26,676 nt of DNA from positions 1-26,676 of the forward strand of contig URKW01000015.1 of NCBI GenBank assembly GCA_900548615.1, in the 5' to 3' direction. The stretch comes from an uncultured Eubacteriales bacterium (GTDB taxonomy: Bacteria; Bacillota; Clostridia; Oscillospirales; Oscillospiraceae). This document shows, in pieces, positions 15,266-23,935 of the stretch. The notes below the pieces were generated by a model. It was given only the letters and a program-made list of their open reading frames with translations. It ran no database searches and had not been told where the DNA came from. The translations under genes and the position numbers were made by a program. Position 1 is the first letter of the stretch. Every line of letters begins with the position of its first letter.

Positions 15266-17227
15266 TTAGAACACGTGGCAGATCACGACCGTCAAAATCA
15301 CGCACAGTCCCAGACACGTCATCAGCAGACCGAAGGACAGGCTGTGGGCCATACGGTCCCGCATGTCCCGCCGGGTGTCCAGACGGTCGGCGGCTTCCCG
15401 GGCGGCCTTGTCGCCGCTCTGCCGCGCGATGGCCTGCACCAGCGGGGAGTAGGACTGGGGCTCCTTCTCCTTACTGTACCGCAGCAGCACCCGCTGCACC
15501 GCCAGCACCACCACGTCGAAGGCATCGCAGGCCACGCGGCACACCACGCCCACCACCGCGAACAGGGCGCGGAAGAAGGGCTTGTACACGCTGTTCTCCA
15601 GGCTGAGCCACTTGGGCCAGCGGCTGAGATAGAAGCCGTCCTTCCGCATCAGTACCGTGCGGATGAACAGGAAGTACACCACCATGCCGATGGCCAGCGA
15701 GATCACCACGCCCTTGAGATTCGTCCACGCGAAGTAGTGGATGGCGTGGTCGAAGGCGTGTCCGCCGGTGAAGTCCAGCGTCGCGCCGCTGATCCTCTCG
15801 GCGATGGCGTGGGGTGTCAACCCCAGCACCGGCAGCGCCACGGCGGCAAGGCACAGGGCGATGACAGACAGTGGCTTGCCCCACTGCTTGCCGGTCTCCT
15901 TGCCCTTCTGCCAGAAGATGGCCACGTAGATTTTCGTCAGATACGCCGCCGTCAATCCGCCGGAGAACAGGAACAGCCACTCCACCACCGTGATGATGGT
16001 CATGCCGCTCATGTGGGCGTATTCCACTAGCGCCTCGTGTACCAGCGTCTTGCTCAGGTACCCCAGAAAGCCCGGAATACCCGCCAGCGAACAGGCGCCG
16101 CACAGGAACAGCACGTGCAGCAGCGGCTTGCCCCGGCCGAAGCCCTTGATATCGTTGAGATCCAGCGCGTGGGTGTTGTAGTACACCACACCGGCGAACA
16201 GGAACAGCGCCAGCTTCACCAGCGAGTGGTTCATCATGTACAGCACCGTGCCGTTGGCGGCCAGCGCGTTATGCTCGCCCAGCAGGCAGATCATGGACGC
16301 GCCCACGGTGATAAAACCGATCTGGGACAGGGACGAGCAGGCCAGAATGTACTTCAGATTGGTGGAGAACACCGCCAGCACCGCGCCCAGCACCATGGTG
16401 ATAGCGCCCAGCACCAGAAGCAGCATGCCCCAGTCGTGGTCGCCCGTCAGCACCTGCGCCGTCAGCAGCAGAACGCCGAAGATACCGGCCTTGGTCAGCA
16501 CGCCGCTCAGCAGCGCCGAAGCCGGAGCCGGAGCCACCGGGTGGGCCTTGGGCAGCCAGATATGCACCGAGAACAGACCCGCCTTGGCGGCGAAGCCGAA
16601 CAGGATGCACAGCGCGGCGGCCCATAGACGTCCGCGCTCCATGGTGGCCACGGCCTCGTGCAGCTCCGCGATCACCAGTGTGCCGGTGGCGGTGTACAGC
16701 AGGAACAGACCCATCAGCGTCACCAGACCGCCCAGCACCGCGATGGTCAGGTAGGTCTTACCGGCGTCCATGGCGTCGGGGGTCTCCTCCTGCACCACCC
16801 ACACATAGGAGCTGAGGGACATCAGCTCGAAGAACAGGAAGGTGGTGTACAGGTCGGCGGACAGGAACACCCCCGCCGTGAACCCCAGACAGATGAGGAA
16901 GAAGAAATAGTACCGCTTCAGGTGGTGGTGTCCGTGGAAATACTGGGGACTCAGCAGCGCCGAGACGAACCACATGAAGCACACCACCAGCCCGTACAGC
17001 TTCTGGAACCCACCGGCCCAGAAGCTCAGGCGCATCACCGGAACGGTGACAGTACTGCCGTCCGCTGTGGCGGCTACGTATACCATAGCCAGCAGCGTCA
17101 GCAGCGTGAACACGATGGACAGCGAACCCAGCCGCTTTCCGTCGTCATGGCGATCCGGCAGCAGAGCGATGACCAGCGCCGACAGCACCGGCAGCAGCAC
17201 AACGGCCAGCAGAGCAAATGTTGTCAC
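15266..17227 (-). CDS. NuoL/MrpA-like ion-translocating subunit with C-terminal extension
   Basis: The 653-residue membrane protein is the last gene of the operon. It has the antiporter-like fold of NuoL, MrpA and hydrogenase-4 subunits. Glu134 (FFELMSL), Lys215 (FAAKAGLFSVHIWLPKAHP), Lys246 (LTKAG), Lys338 (NHSLVKLALF) and Lys393 (GYLSKT) match the ion-path residues of complex I. After about residue 440 there is an extra stretch with hydrophobic helices near 500-520, 545-570 and 630-653 and a charged segment between, somewhat like the NuoL lateral helix region. Its start overlaps the upstream gene's stop (ATGA). Hydrogenase-4 subunit B annotation would be the usual alternative, but no hydrogenase is present. 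Confidence 0.9.
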   Translation of the reverse strand: MTTFALLAVVLLPVLSALVIALLPDRHDDGKRLGSLSIVFTLLTLLAMVYVAATADGSTVTVPVMRLSFWAGGFQKLYGLVVCFMWFVSALLSPQYFHGHHHLKRYYFFFLICLGFTAGVFLSADLYTTFLFFELMSLSSYVWVVQEETPDAMDAGKTYLTIAVLGGLVTLMGLFLLYTATGTLVIAELHEAVATMERGRLWAAALCILFGFAAKAGLFSVHIWLPKAHPVAPAPASALLSGVLTKAGIFGVLLLTAQVLTGDHDWGMLLLVLGAITMVLGAVLAVFSTNLKYILACSSLSQIGFITVGASMICLLGEHNALAANGTVLYMMNHSLVKLALFLFAGVVYYNTHALDLNDIKGFGRGKPLLHVLFLCGACSLAGIPGFLGYLSKTLVHEALVEYAHMSGMTIITVVEWLFLFSGGLTAAYLTKIYVAIFWQKGKETGKQWGKPLSVIALCLAAVALPVLGLTPHAIAERISGATLDFTGGHAFDHAIHYFAWTNLKGVVISLAIGMVVYFLFIRTVLMRKDGFYLSRWPKWLSLENSVYKPFFRALFAVVGVVCRVACDAFDVVVLAVQRVLLRYSKEKEPQSYSPLVQAIARQSGDKAAREAADRLDTRRDMRDRMAHSLSFGLLMTCLGLCVILTVVICHVF

Positions 17228-18687
17228 GGGTGGATCACCGCCTTTCCGATCACGTCAAGCAATACCTCCGGGAACAGGCCCATCAGCAGGCACAGCGCCG
17301 CCAGAATCAGCATAGGCACGATCATGAACGCCCCCGCCTCATGGGCGCTCTCCTTGGTGGGAAGCACCGTTCCCTCCGTGGGGAACCACGCCTTCACCAC
17401 TACTTGGAACATATAAATGGCCGTCAGCAGCGCGGAGATGAGGATGGCGATAAAGCCGAGATAGGAGGCCACGCTTCCCCCGCTCACCGCCGCCAGGCCG
17501 ATGTACCATTTGCTGACGAAGCCGTTGAAGGGCGGGATGCCCGTCAGGGCGCAGGCCGCCACCGTGAAGCAGGCGAAGGTCAGGGGCATCCGCCGTCCCA
17601 GCCCCTCCAGCTCGCTGACATACTCCCGGTGGGCGTAGTGCAGCACACTGCCCGCGCAGAAGAAGGCCATGATCTTCACCACCGAGTGGACGATCAGGTG
17701 CAGGAACGCGGCCACCACGCCGATGGCGTTCATAAAGGCCACAGCCAGCAGGATGTAGCTCAGGTTGGACACGGTGGAGTAGGCCAGCCGCCGCTTGAAA
17801 TGCCGCTGCTTCAGCGCCATGGCGGAGCCGAACACCACCGTGATCATGGCCAGCGCCATAACGGTGTACTGGCCCCACGTACCGTAGAGAATGTCCACGC
17901 CGAAGGTGAAATAGGTCAACCGGATACAGGCGAACGCGCCTGCCTTGACCACCGCCACCGCGTGCAGCAGCGCCGTTACCGGCGTGGGCGCCACGGCGGC
18001 GCTGATGAGCCAGCTGTGCATGGGCCAGATGGCGGCCTTGACGCCGCAGCCCACAAAGGCCAGCACGAATACGCTCAGCAGCAGATCCATATTGCCGGTA
18101 TAGCCCGCCAGATGGCCGCCGGGAACGAACTCCTGCGCGTCGTTAACGATCAGGAACACCATGCCGATAAAGGCCAGCGCCGCGCCCGCAATGGAGTAGG
18201 CGGCGTATTTCACACCTGCGTGGATGGCCTGCTTGGTCATGGCGTGCATCACCAGCGGGATGGTGGCCAGCGTCAGCAGCTCATAGAACAGGTACATGGT
18301 CATCATATTGGCGGCGAAGGCAATGCCCAGCGTCACGCCGAAGGACGCCGTGAAGAACGCCCAAAACATGGGCTTGTGGCCCTCGTGCTTCATGTAGTCC
18401 CACGCGTACACCATGGTAAAGGGCCACAGCGAGGCCGACAGCCCCGCGAACAGCTTCGCCGCCCCGTCCATGCGGAGGGTGAAATGCAGGGAGTCGGTGA
18501 ACCGCAGGAACGTGAAGGTCGAGCCGTCACATTGCAGAATCGCCAGCCACGCCAGAACGGTGGTGGCCCCGATGATGACGGCGTACAGGGCGCAGCGCGC
18601 CCGGTCGGTGCGGAAGGGGATGAAGTAGGCCGCCAGACCCGCTACGATAGGCAGAAACACCGGCAGACAAAGCAAAATTCCATTCAT
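17224..18687 (-). CDS. NuoM/MrpD-like ion-translocating subunit (third of four)
   Basis: The 487-residue polytopic membrane protein belongs to the proton-conducting transporter family. Key membrane residues are Glu136 (LFYELLTL), Lys217 (GCGVKAAIWPMHSWL), Lys248 (AVVKAGAF), Lys338 (HSVVKIMAF) and Lys393 (GIPPFNGFVSKW). Compared with its neighbours, the usual APASALLSG motif is changed to APTPVTALLHAV, which marks it as a distinct paralogue and not a recent duplicate. The gap to the gene before it is 13 bases and carries a GGGAGGTG ribosome site. Confidence 0.92.
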   Translation of the reverse strand: MNGILLCLPVFLPIVAGLAAYFIPFRTDRARCALYAVIIGATTVLAWLAILQCDGSTFTFLRFTDSLHFTLRMDGAAKLFAGLSASLWPFTMVYAWDYMKHEGHKPMFWAFFTASFGVTLGIAFAANMMTMYLFYELLTLATIPLVMHAMTKQAIHAGVKYAAYSIAGAALAFIGMVFLIVNDAQEFVPGGHLAGYTGNMDLLLSVFVLAFVGCGVKAAIWPMHSWLISAAVAPTPVTALLHAVAVVKAGAFACIRLTYFTFGVDILYGTWGQYTVMALAMITVVFGSAMALKQRHFKRRLAYSTVSNLSYILLAVAFMNAIGVVAAFLHLIVHSVVKIMAFFCAGSVLHYAHREYVSELEGLGRRMPLTFACFTVAACALTGIPPFNGFVSKWYIGLAAVSGGSVASYLGFIAILISALLTAIYMFQVVVKAWFPTEGTVLPTKESAHEAGAFMIVPMLILAALCLLMGLFPEVLLDVIGKAVIHP

Positions 18688-18700
18688 AGCAGCACCTCCC

Positions 18701-20149
18701 TTACGCGACGGCTCCGGCGATGGACTCCATCACCGACAGCACGCCGTTGGGGAACAGACCCATCAGTCCGCAGATGGCCGCGAAGATCACCAGCGGAACG
18801 GTGATGCCCAGCGGCTCGCGGATGGGGGACAGGTCCAGTCCCGTGGTATCATGGCCGGGGAAGAAGGCGGAGATCACCGGCGGGAACAGGTATCCGGCGG
18901 TGAACAGCGCCGACAAAATCAGCGTCACCGGCACCAGATAGCCCAGCGCGCCCGGCAGCGCCTCCAGCGCCGCCGTGGCCAGATACCACTTGCTGTGGAA
19001 CCCGCCGAAGGGTGGGATACCCACCAGCGACAGCGACACCAGCGCGAAGCAGATAAAGGTCACCGGCATGCGGCGGCCCAGTCCCCGCAGCTCGTCCACC
19101 CGCGTTTTGTGGGCCAGCAGGATAATGGAGCCGGCGCACTGGAAGATGGCGATCTTGGCCGCCGCGTGGAAGAACAATTGCAGCATGGAGCCGGTAAACC
19201 CGTCGGGCGACAGGATGAACAGGCCCAGCAGCACATAGGAGATCTGGGAAATACTGGAATAGGCCAGCCGCTTTTTCAGCTCCTTTTCCAAACAGCCCAT
19301 AAAGGAGCCCATGAAAATGGAGATGAGCACCAGAATCAGGCACACCGTCTGCACCCACGTGCCCCGCAGGAGCCCCGCCCCGGCGGTGAAGAAGATGGTG
19401 CGCAGCACGGCGATGACGCCCGCCTTGGCGATCAGGCCGCTGAGGAGCGCCGACGCCGGAGCCGGAGCCGCCGGGTGGGCGCTGGGCAGCCAGTTATGCA
19501 GCGGGAACAATCCCGCCTTGGCGCCGAAGCCCAGGATCATGCAGAACACCGCCGCAAGCGTCAGCGGCGTGGCCTCGGTCATCGTGCCGCCCGCCGCAAA
19601 GGACAGCGAGTCACAGTGGAAGTACAGCACCACCACGCCGAACAGCGCCACGAACGCGCCGCCCACCGAGTAGAACAGGTACTTGTACGCGCCGATAATG
19701 GCCTTTTTCTTCAGCTCGTGCAGCACCAGCGGTGCGCTGCACAGGGTGGTCAGCTCATAGAACAGATACAGCGTCACCATGTCCGCCGCCAGCGCGGTGC
19801 CCAGCAGCACCGCCTCGGTGGTGAACAGGAACACGTAGAACCGGGGCTCTCCGCCGCTGTGGGGCATGTACACGGCGGCGTAGGGGATGGTCAGTAACCA
19901 GCACACCGCCGTCACCACGGCGAACACCGCCGCCACGCCGTCCATCTTCAGCGAAAAGGTCAGCGACTCGCTGAGATACACCACATTGGTGGCCCAGTCT
20001 TTGCCGGATACGGCGGCGTAGATCACCAGCGCCGTCAGCACGGTCTGCGCCGCCGCCAGCACCGGGGTCAGCCGCCGGGCGTTCTCCTCCTTACAGAAGG
20101 CGCAGCCGATCCCCAGCAGGAAGGGCAGCAGAAGGATCAAATATAACAT
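18701..20149 (-). CDS. NuoM/MrpD-like ion-translocating subunit (second of four)
   Basis: The 482-residue polytopic protein has the antiporter-like fold. Glu132 (LFYELTTL), Lys211 (GAKAGLFPLHNWLPSAHP), Lys242 (LIAKAGV), Lys332 (HAAAKIAIF) and Lys387 (GIPPFGGFHSKW) form the expected ion path. The APAPASALLSG loop is shared with the last operon gene. The start at 20149 follows the upstream gene by 22 bases with an AAAGGAGTG ribosome site. No frameshift or missing segment is seen, so it should be functional. Confidence 0.92.
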   Translation of the reverse strand: MLYLILLLPFLLGIGCAFCKEENARRLTPVLAAAQTVLTALVIYAAVSGKDWATNVVYLSESLTFSLKMDGVAAVFAVVTAVCWLLTIPYAAVYMPHSGGEPRFYVFLFTTEAVLLGTALAADMVTLYLFYELTTLCSAPLVLHELKKKAIIGAYKYLFYSVGGAFVALFGVVVLYFHCDSLSFAAGGTMTEATPLTLAAVFCMILGFGAKAGLFPLHNWLPSAHPAAPAPASALLSGLIAKAGVIAVLRTIFFTAGAGLLRGTWVQTVCLILVLISIFMGSFMGCLEKELKKRLAYSSISQISYVLLGLFILSPDGFTGSMLQLFFHAAAKIAIFQCAGSIILLAHKTRVDELRGLGRRMPVTFICFALVSLSLVGIPPFGGFHSKWYLATAALEALPGALGYLVPVTLILSALFTAGYLFPPVISAFFPGHDTTGLDLSPIREPLGITVPLVIFAAICGLMGLFPNGVLSVMESIAGAVA

Positions 20150-20171
20150 ATGATACAGTCCACTCCTTTCC

Positions 20172-21668
20172 TTAATACTGGCAGAACAGGCCGAAGCCCT
20201 GCCGCAGCAGCGCCGTCAGCGGCGCGGAATGGATACCGATGGCAAGTCCGATGGCCAGCAGCACCGCGGCGGGGATGGCCTTGCCCCAGTTGATCTTCTG
20301 GGCCGCAGCCATCGTGCCGTCCTTCTGGGGCAGCCACAGCACCATGGCCGTGTACAGGAAATACAGCACGTTCAGCAGCGTGGACACCGCCAGCGCCAGC
20401 AGCACCGGCCACTTCTCCCACGTCAGGGCAAAGGCCGCCTGTGCGAATTGCAGCTTGGGGATGAACCCGATGAACAGCGGCACGCCCACCATGCTGAGAG
20501 CGCCCGCCGTGAACAGCACGCCCGCCGCCACATTGCGGTGGCCTGCGCCCTGCAAACTGGGGAAGTCGTTGTGCCCGCCGGAAACGTCACGCAGTCCGGA
20601 GGCGGACAGGAACAGCATGGGCTTGGTCAGCGCGTGGGAGAAGATGTGCAGGAACGCCGCCAGCAGCGCCGCCTGTGTCCCCATGCCCAGACCCATGTAG
20701 ATATAGCCGATCTGGGCGGCGGAGGAATAGGCCACCATGGTGGTCAGCCGCTTGGAGCGGATGGCGGACACGGAGCCCACGATCATCCCGGCAATGCCGA
20801 AGATCAGCAGCACCGACTGGATGCCGCTGGCGGCAAACACCTCGATGCCCACGGCGCGGTAGACGATCTTGATCAGCAGCAGGATATACGCCTTGGACAC
20901 CACGCCGGACAGGATACCGGAGGAAGCGGGGGTGGCCCGTCCGTAGGTATCCGGCATCCAGAAGTGGAACGGGAACAGACCGGACTTGATGGCAAGGCCC
21001 GCCGTCATCAGGCCGATGGCCACCGTCATGGAGAACCGGTACGTACCCTCCGCCCACAGCGCGGCGATGGTCTCGTGCAACTGGGGGAACAGCAGGTGTC
21101 CGGTGATGGAATAGGTGTAGATGACGCCGATCAGGAACAATCCGGAGCCCACCAGCGCGAACACCATGTACCGGGCCGCCGCGATGAGGGAGCGGCCGTT
21201 GTCCCGGGCCGACAGCAGGGCGCAGGAGGCGATGGTGCAGATCTCAATGAACACGTAGCCCGTGAAGATATCGTTGGTGTAGGACAGGGCCAGCAGGGAC
21301 ACCAGCGTCAGATCCACCATGCTCCAGTAGAGATGGCGGCGCTTGTCGGGAATGTCCTTCAGGATGCGATCCATGCCGCCCAGCACACTCAGCAGCATCA
21401 CCACCGAGAACAGCAGCGCCATCAGCGGCTCGATGACCCCGGCGGCGATCTCGTTGCCCCACGGGGCGGGGAAATGGCCCATCATGTAGGAGTAGCTGGT
21501 GTTATTGCTGGCGCAGAACCACAGGACGCAGCTCTGCAAAATGATGGACACGGACAGCAATCCGATGGTCAGCCGCCGTCCCCACTTATCGCCCGCCACA
21601 AAGGTGGTCACGGCGCACAACAGGCACAGGATGATGGAGAAGAAGGGGAAGTTCTGGACGAAGCTCAT
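20172..21668 (-). CDS. mrpD: MrpD-like ion-translocating subunit (first of four)
   Basis: The 498-residue polytopic protein directly follows mrpC with an ATGA overlap, the C-D order of Mrp operons and the G-H order of mbh operons. Key residues are Glu142 (VFIEICT), Lys228 (LAIKSGLFPFHFWMPDTY), Lys259 (VVSKAY), Lys349 (HALTKPMLF) and Lys405 (GFIPKLQF). The HFWMPDTYGRATPASSGILSG stretch is typical of MrpD/MbhH. By position this is the best candidate for the MrpD orthologue among the four large subunits. Confidence 0.9.
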   Translation of the reverse strand: MSFVQNFPFFSIILCLLCAVTTFVAGDKWGRRLTIGLLSVSIILQSCVLWFCASNNTSYSYMMGHFPAPWGNEIAAGVIEPLMALLFSVVMLLSVLGGMDRILKDIPDKRRHLYWSMVDLTLVSLLALSYTNDIFTGYVFIEICTIASCALLSARDNGRSLIAAARYMVFALVGSGLFLIGVIYTYSITGHLLFPQLHETIAALWAEGTYRFSMTVAIGLMTAGLAIKSGLFPFHFWMPDTYGRATPASSGILSGVVSKAYILLLIKIVYRAVGIEVFAASGIQSVLLIFGIAGMIVGSVSAIRSKRLTTMVAYSSAAQIGYIYMGLGMGTQAALLAAFLHIFSHALTKPMLFLSASGLRDVSGGHNDFPSLQGAGHRNVAAGVLFTAGALSMVGVPLFIGFIPKLQFAQAAFALTWEKWPVLLALAVSTLLNVLYFLYTAMVLWLPQKDGTMAAAQKINWGKAIPAAVLLAIGLAIGIHSAPLTALLRQGFGLFCQY

Positions 21669-22060
21669 ACGCGCCCTCCCTTCCGCCGGTCGGACATCAT
21701 CATATACAGCGTGTCGATATCCAGCGTGTGGTACTTCTTATAAATGCGGATGGTCAGGCTCAGCATCAGCGCCGACACGCTGACCGACACCACGATGCCC
21801 GTCAGCACCAGACCGGCGGGGATGGGGTTGATGTAGTGGCCCATATCGGTCACGCCGCCGGTGATAATGGGCACGGTGCGGCCGGTGATATAGCCCCGGT
21901 CGGCCAGCAGCAAAAACGTGCCGCTGTCCATAATGTCCAGTCCGATGACCTTTTTCAGCAGGTTCTTGTCAAACAGCAGCATGCACATGCCGATGGCGAA
22001 CAGAATCACCGCCACGCATGCCTCGTAATTTTCCGTCAGGTGGGTAAACATGTTGTTCAT
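21665..22060 (-). CDS. mrpC: MrpC/NuoK-like subunit
   Basis: The 131-residue protein has three hydrophobic helices and corresponds to NuoK of complex I and MbhG of the archaeal complex. Recognisable is the GLDIMDSGTFLLL stretch after helix two and a DMGHYINPIPAGLVLTGIVVSVSV stretch leading into helix three. The ATG at 22060 shares one base with the stop of the upstream gene (TGATG). The C-terminal tail is short and basic. The frame is open further upstream, but that would overlap the whole end of the preceding gene. Confidence 0.92.
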   Translation of the reverse strand: MNNMFTHLTENYEACVAVILFAIGMCMLLFDKNLLKKVIGLDIMDSGTFLLLADRGYITGRTVPIITGGVTDMGHYINPIPAGLVLTGIVVSVSVSALMLSLTIRIYKKYHTLDIDTLYMMMSDRRKGGRV

Positions 22061-22950
22061 CACAGCTCCCCCCTTTGGAAATACATGTAAAAGCTGTACA
22101 TGGTGCAGCACACCACGAAGCCCACCGCCACGTTCAGCGGCAGGATCAGTCCGGCGGACAGGATGCGGCCCGGCACGCCGGGAGAGATGATGGAGTGCAG
22201 ATGGTTGGCGCCGGTAAAGAAGGAGTAGGTCTTGGAGCAGGCGTAGAAGCCCAGGGCGCACAGCACAATGATCTTCAGCACCTTGGCAGGGATGGCCTTG
22301 GAGGCCCGTTCGCCGCCCCACACCAGACCGTAGATGATCAGCGCCGACGCCATGATGGCGCCGCCGGAGAAGCCGCCGCCGGGAGACAGGTGGCCGTTCA
22401 GCAGAATGTACACGCCGAACACCAGAATAATGGGGATGACGAATTTGCACACCGTGCGGATGATGGGATCCTGATAGTAGTCCAGCACCTCATAGTCCAG
22501 CTTCCGCACACGGCGGCGTCCCGGCGCGTTCATCAGCATGGTCACGGCGCACATGGCGGTGAACAGCACGAAGGACTCGCCCAGCGTATCGAAGGCACGG
22601 TAGTCCAGAATCATGCCCGCCACGGTGTTCACCGCGCCGGTCTCCTCCGTGCCCTTTTCCACGTACCGCTCCGCCACCTCGTTGACGGTGGGAGCGTCGG
22701 CGCTGCCGTAGCCGGGCAGGTTCGCCACCGTCAGCAGCATGAAGGCGGCAAACACGATGCACGCCACGATAGCCAGCACCGTATAGGCGATCTGACCCAA
22801 CTCCATGGACCGGCGGGCGCTTTCCGCGTCCCAGCGGGGCTTGTAGGCGTCGTTCTCCGCCTTGGGAGCGGGCTTTTCCTGCTCCAGCATGGCGGACCAG
22901 TCCACCTGGCCGTCCAGCCACCGCCGGAAGAAATTTTTCTCACTGCTCAT
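22060..22950 (-). CDS. mrpB: MbhE-MrpB fusion protein
   Basis: The 296-residue protein joins two modules that are usually separate. After a soluble N-terminal tail of about 50 residues comes a helix (about 54-75), a periplasmic stretch and an AFDTLGES segment typical of MbhE and the MrpA C-terminus. From about 155 onward it is MrpB/MnhB: several helices with the hallmark GHLSPGGGFSGG and a GILSA-type final part. The start at 22950 has GAGGAGGACAG just upstream and overlaps the previous gene by 11 bases. In Mrp systems the first module is part of MrpA; here it is carried by MrpB. Confidence 0.88.
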   Translation of the reverse strand: MSSEKNFFRRWLDGQVDWSAMLEQEKPAPKAENDAYKPRWDAESARRSMELGQIAYTVLAIVACIVFAAFMLLTVANLPGYGSADAPTVNEVAERYVEKGTEETGAVNTVAGMILDYRAFDTLGESFVLFTAMCAVTMLMNAPGRRRVRKLDYEVLDYYQDPIIRTVCKFVIPIILVFGVYILLNGHLSPGGGFSGGAIMASALIIYGLVWGGERASKAIPAKVLKIIVLCALGFYACSKTYSFFTGANHLHSIISPGVPGRILSAGLILPLNVAVGFVVCCTMYSFYMYFQRGEL

Positions 22951-23272
22951 GGCTGTCCTCCTCTCCATGCGTTTCGTGGGGCGCGGCATGCTGGCGCAGA
23001 GTCTCCTCCTCGTGCCGACGGTGCTCCTCGTCCCGGTCGATGAGGTTCAGCCGCCGCAGCGTCAGAAACAGCAGCAGACTGGTGATGCCCGCACCCACCG
23101 CCGCCTCGGTAATGGCCAGGTCGGGGGACTCCAGCATGATCCAGATCACCGACATAATAACGGAGTAGGCCATGTAGATGATCACAGCCTGCATGGGCTT
23201 TTTGGTCAGCGCCGTAGCCGCGGCGCACACGATCAGCCCGGTCAGCAGGATCAGGCGAAAGGTCGTCATCAT
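22940..23272 (-). CDS. DUF4040/MbhD-like membrane subunit
   Basis: The 110-residue protein has three hydrophobic helices and the motif ESPDLAITEAAVGAG, which marks the DUF4040 domain. This is found in the MrpA C-terminal region and as stand-alone MbhD, and is related to NuoJ. The C-terminal tail after residue 75 is rich in His, Glu and Arg and is cytoplasmic by charge. It overlaps mrpG by an ATGA junction and the next gene by 11 bases. Together with the fused MbhE module it supplies the part that a full-length MrpA would have. Confidence 0.9.
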   Translation of the reverse strand: MMTTFRLILLTGLIVCAAATALTKKPMQAVIIYMAYSVIMSVIWIMLESPDLAITEAAVGAGITSLLLFLTLRRLNLIDRDEEHRRHEEETLRQHAAPHETHGEEDSHEQ

Positions 23273-23631
23273 TTGGCGGCCACCTCCTCGTCCTCGGTGT
23301 GGTATTCCGCGTCGCTGAGATCCAGATGCTGACCCAGATTCTCGTCGGCGCGGTATTCAAACATGCTGAGCATGTGGCTGCTCAGCGGAGAGGTCAGCCA
23401 TTGCAGCACCAGCACCAGCACCAGCTTCCACGCCACGGCATGGAACCCCACGGCGATCAGGATGCCGACGGTGAACAGCAGCAGACTCAGGGTATCGCCC
23501 AGCGCGGCGGCGTGGATGCGCTGCAGGGCGAAGTCAAAGCGGTACAGGCCGATGATGGATACCACCATGATAAACAGGCCCGCCAGCAAAAACGCGGCGC
23601 ACAGGCCGAAACGGATCCATTCACCGATCAT
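23269..23631 (-). CDS. mrpG: MrpG-like antiporter subunit
   Basis: The 120-residue protein has three hydrophobic helices and the family pattern GLYRFDFALQRIHAAALGDTL, matching MrpG/MnhG/PhaG. The acidic C-terminal tail (about 92-120) follows the last helix. The start overlaps mrpF by 11 bases. It is small and not catalytic; in Mrp structures E, F and G form the outer end of the complex. Confidence 0.92.
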   Translation of the reverse strand: MIGEWIRFGLCAAFLLAGLFIMVVSIIGLYRFDFALQRIHAAALGDTLSLLLFTVGILIAVGFHAVAWKLVLVLVLQWLTSPLSSHMLSMFEYRADENLGQHLDLSDAEYHTEDEEVAAK

Positions 23632-23935
23632 GCTGTTCCTTCTCCTTTCGCCTGCGGTCGTACAGGTTGATGTAAATGCGGCACAGCATCATCACGGCGA
23701 TGAAGGACATGACCACATAGATCACGGCGATATCCGCCAGATAGTCCTCCCCCAGCAGGTACGTCAGCGCGCAGATGACGATGACCACCAGCGTGCCGAT
23801 CAGGTTGATGCCGATGATGCGGTCCACCGTCAGATGAGCCTTCAGAATGTAGACCAGCACCGCCACCACGCACAGGGCCAGCGCCACCAGCACACCCCAG
23901 AAAAGATAGCTGTAGCATTGTTGGATCAGTTCCAT
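23621..23935 (-). CDS. mrpF: MrpF-like antiporter subunit
   Basis: The 104-residue protein has three hydrophobic helices and the MrpF landmark LTVDRIIGINLIGTLVV, followed by LADIAVIYVVMSFIAVMML. In Bacillus Mrp, MrpF is needed for antiport and has been linked to bile-salt efflux; whether that holds here is not known. The tail is short and basic. It overlaps mrpE by 10 bases and mrpG by 11. Confidence 0.93.
   Translation of the reverse strand: MELIQQCYSYLFWGVLVALALCVVAVLVYILKAHLTVDRIIGINLIGTLVVIVICALTYLLGEDYLADIAVIYVVMSFIAVMMLCRIYINLYDRRRKEKEQHDR

Noticed and set aside
14958..15317. N-terminal extension of the M18 aminopeptidase by up to 120 codons
   Set aside because: It crosses a good promoter, a terminator and the multi-hairpin region, and the family starts at the Met at 14957, which has a strong ribosome site.
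21665..22450. A 261-codon frame that includes mrpC
   Set aside because: Its first half is an off-frame reading of the MbhE-MrpB gene; the real mrpC starts at 22060.
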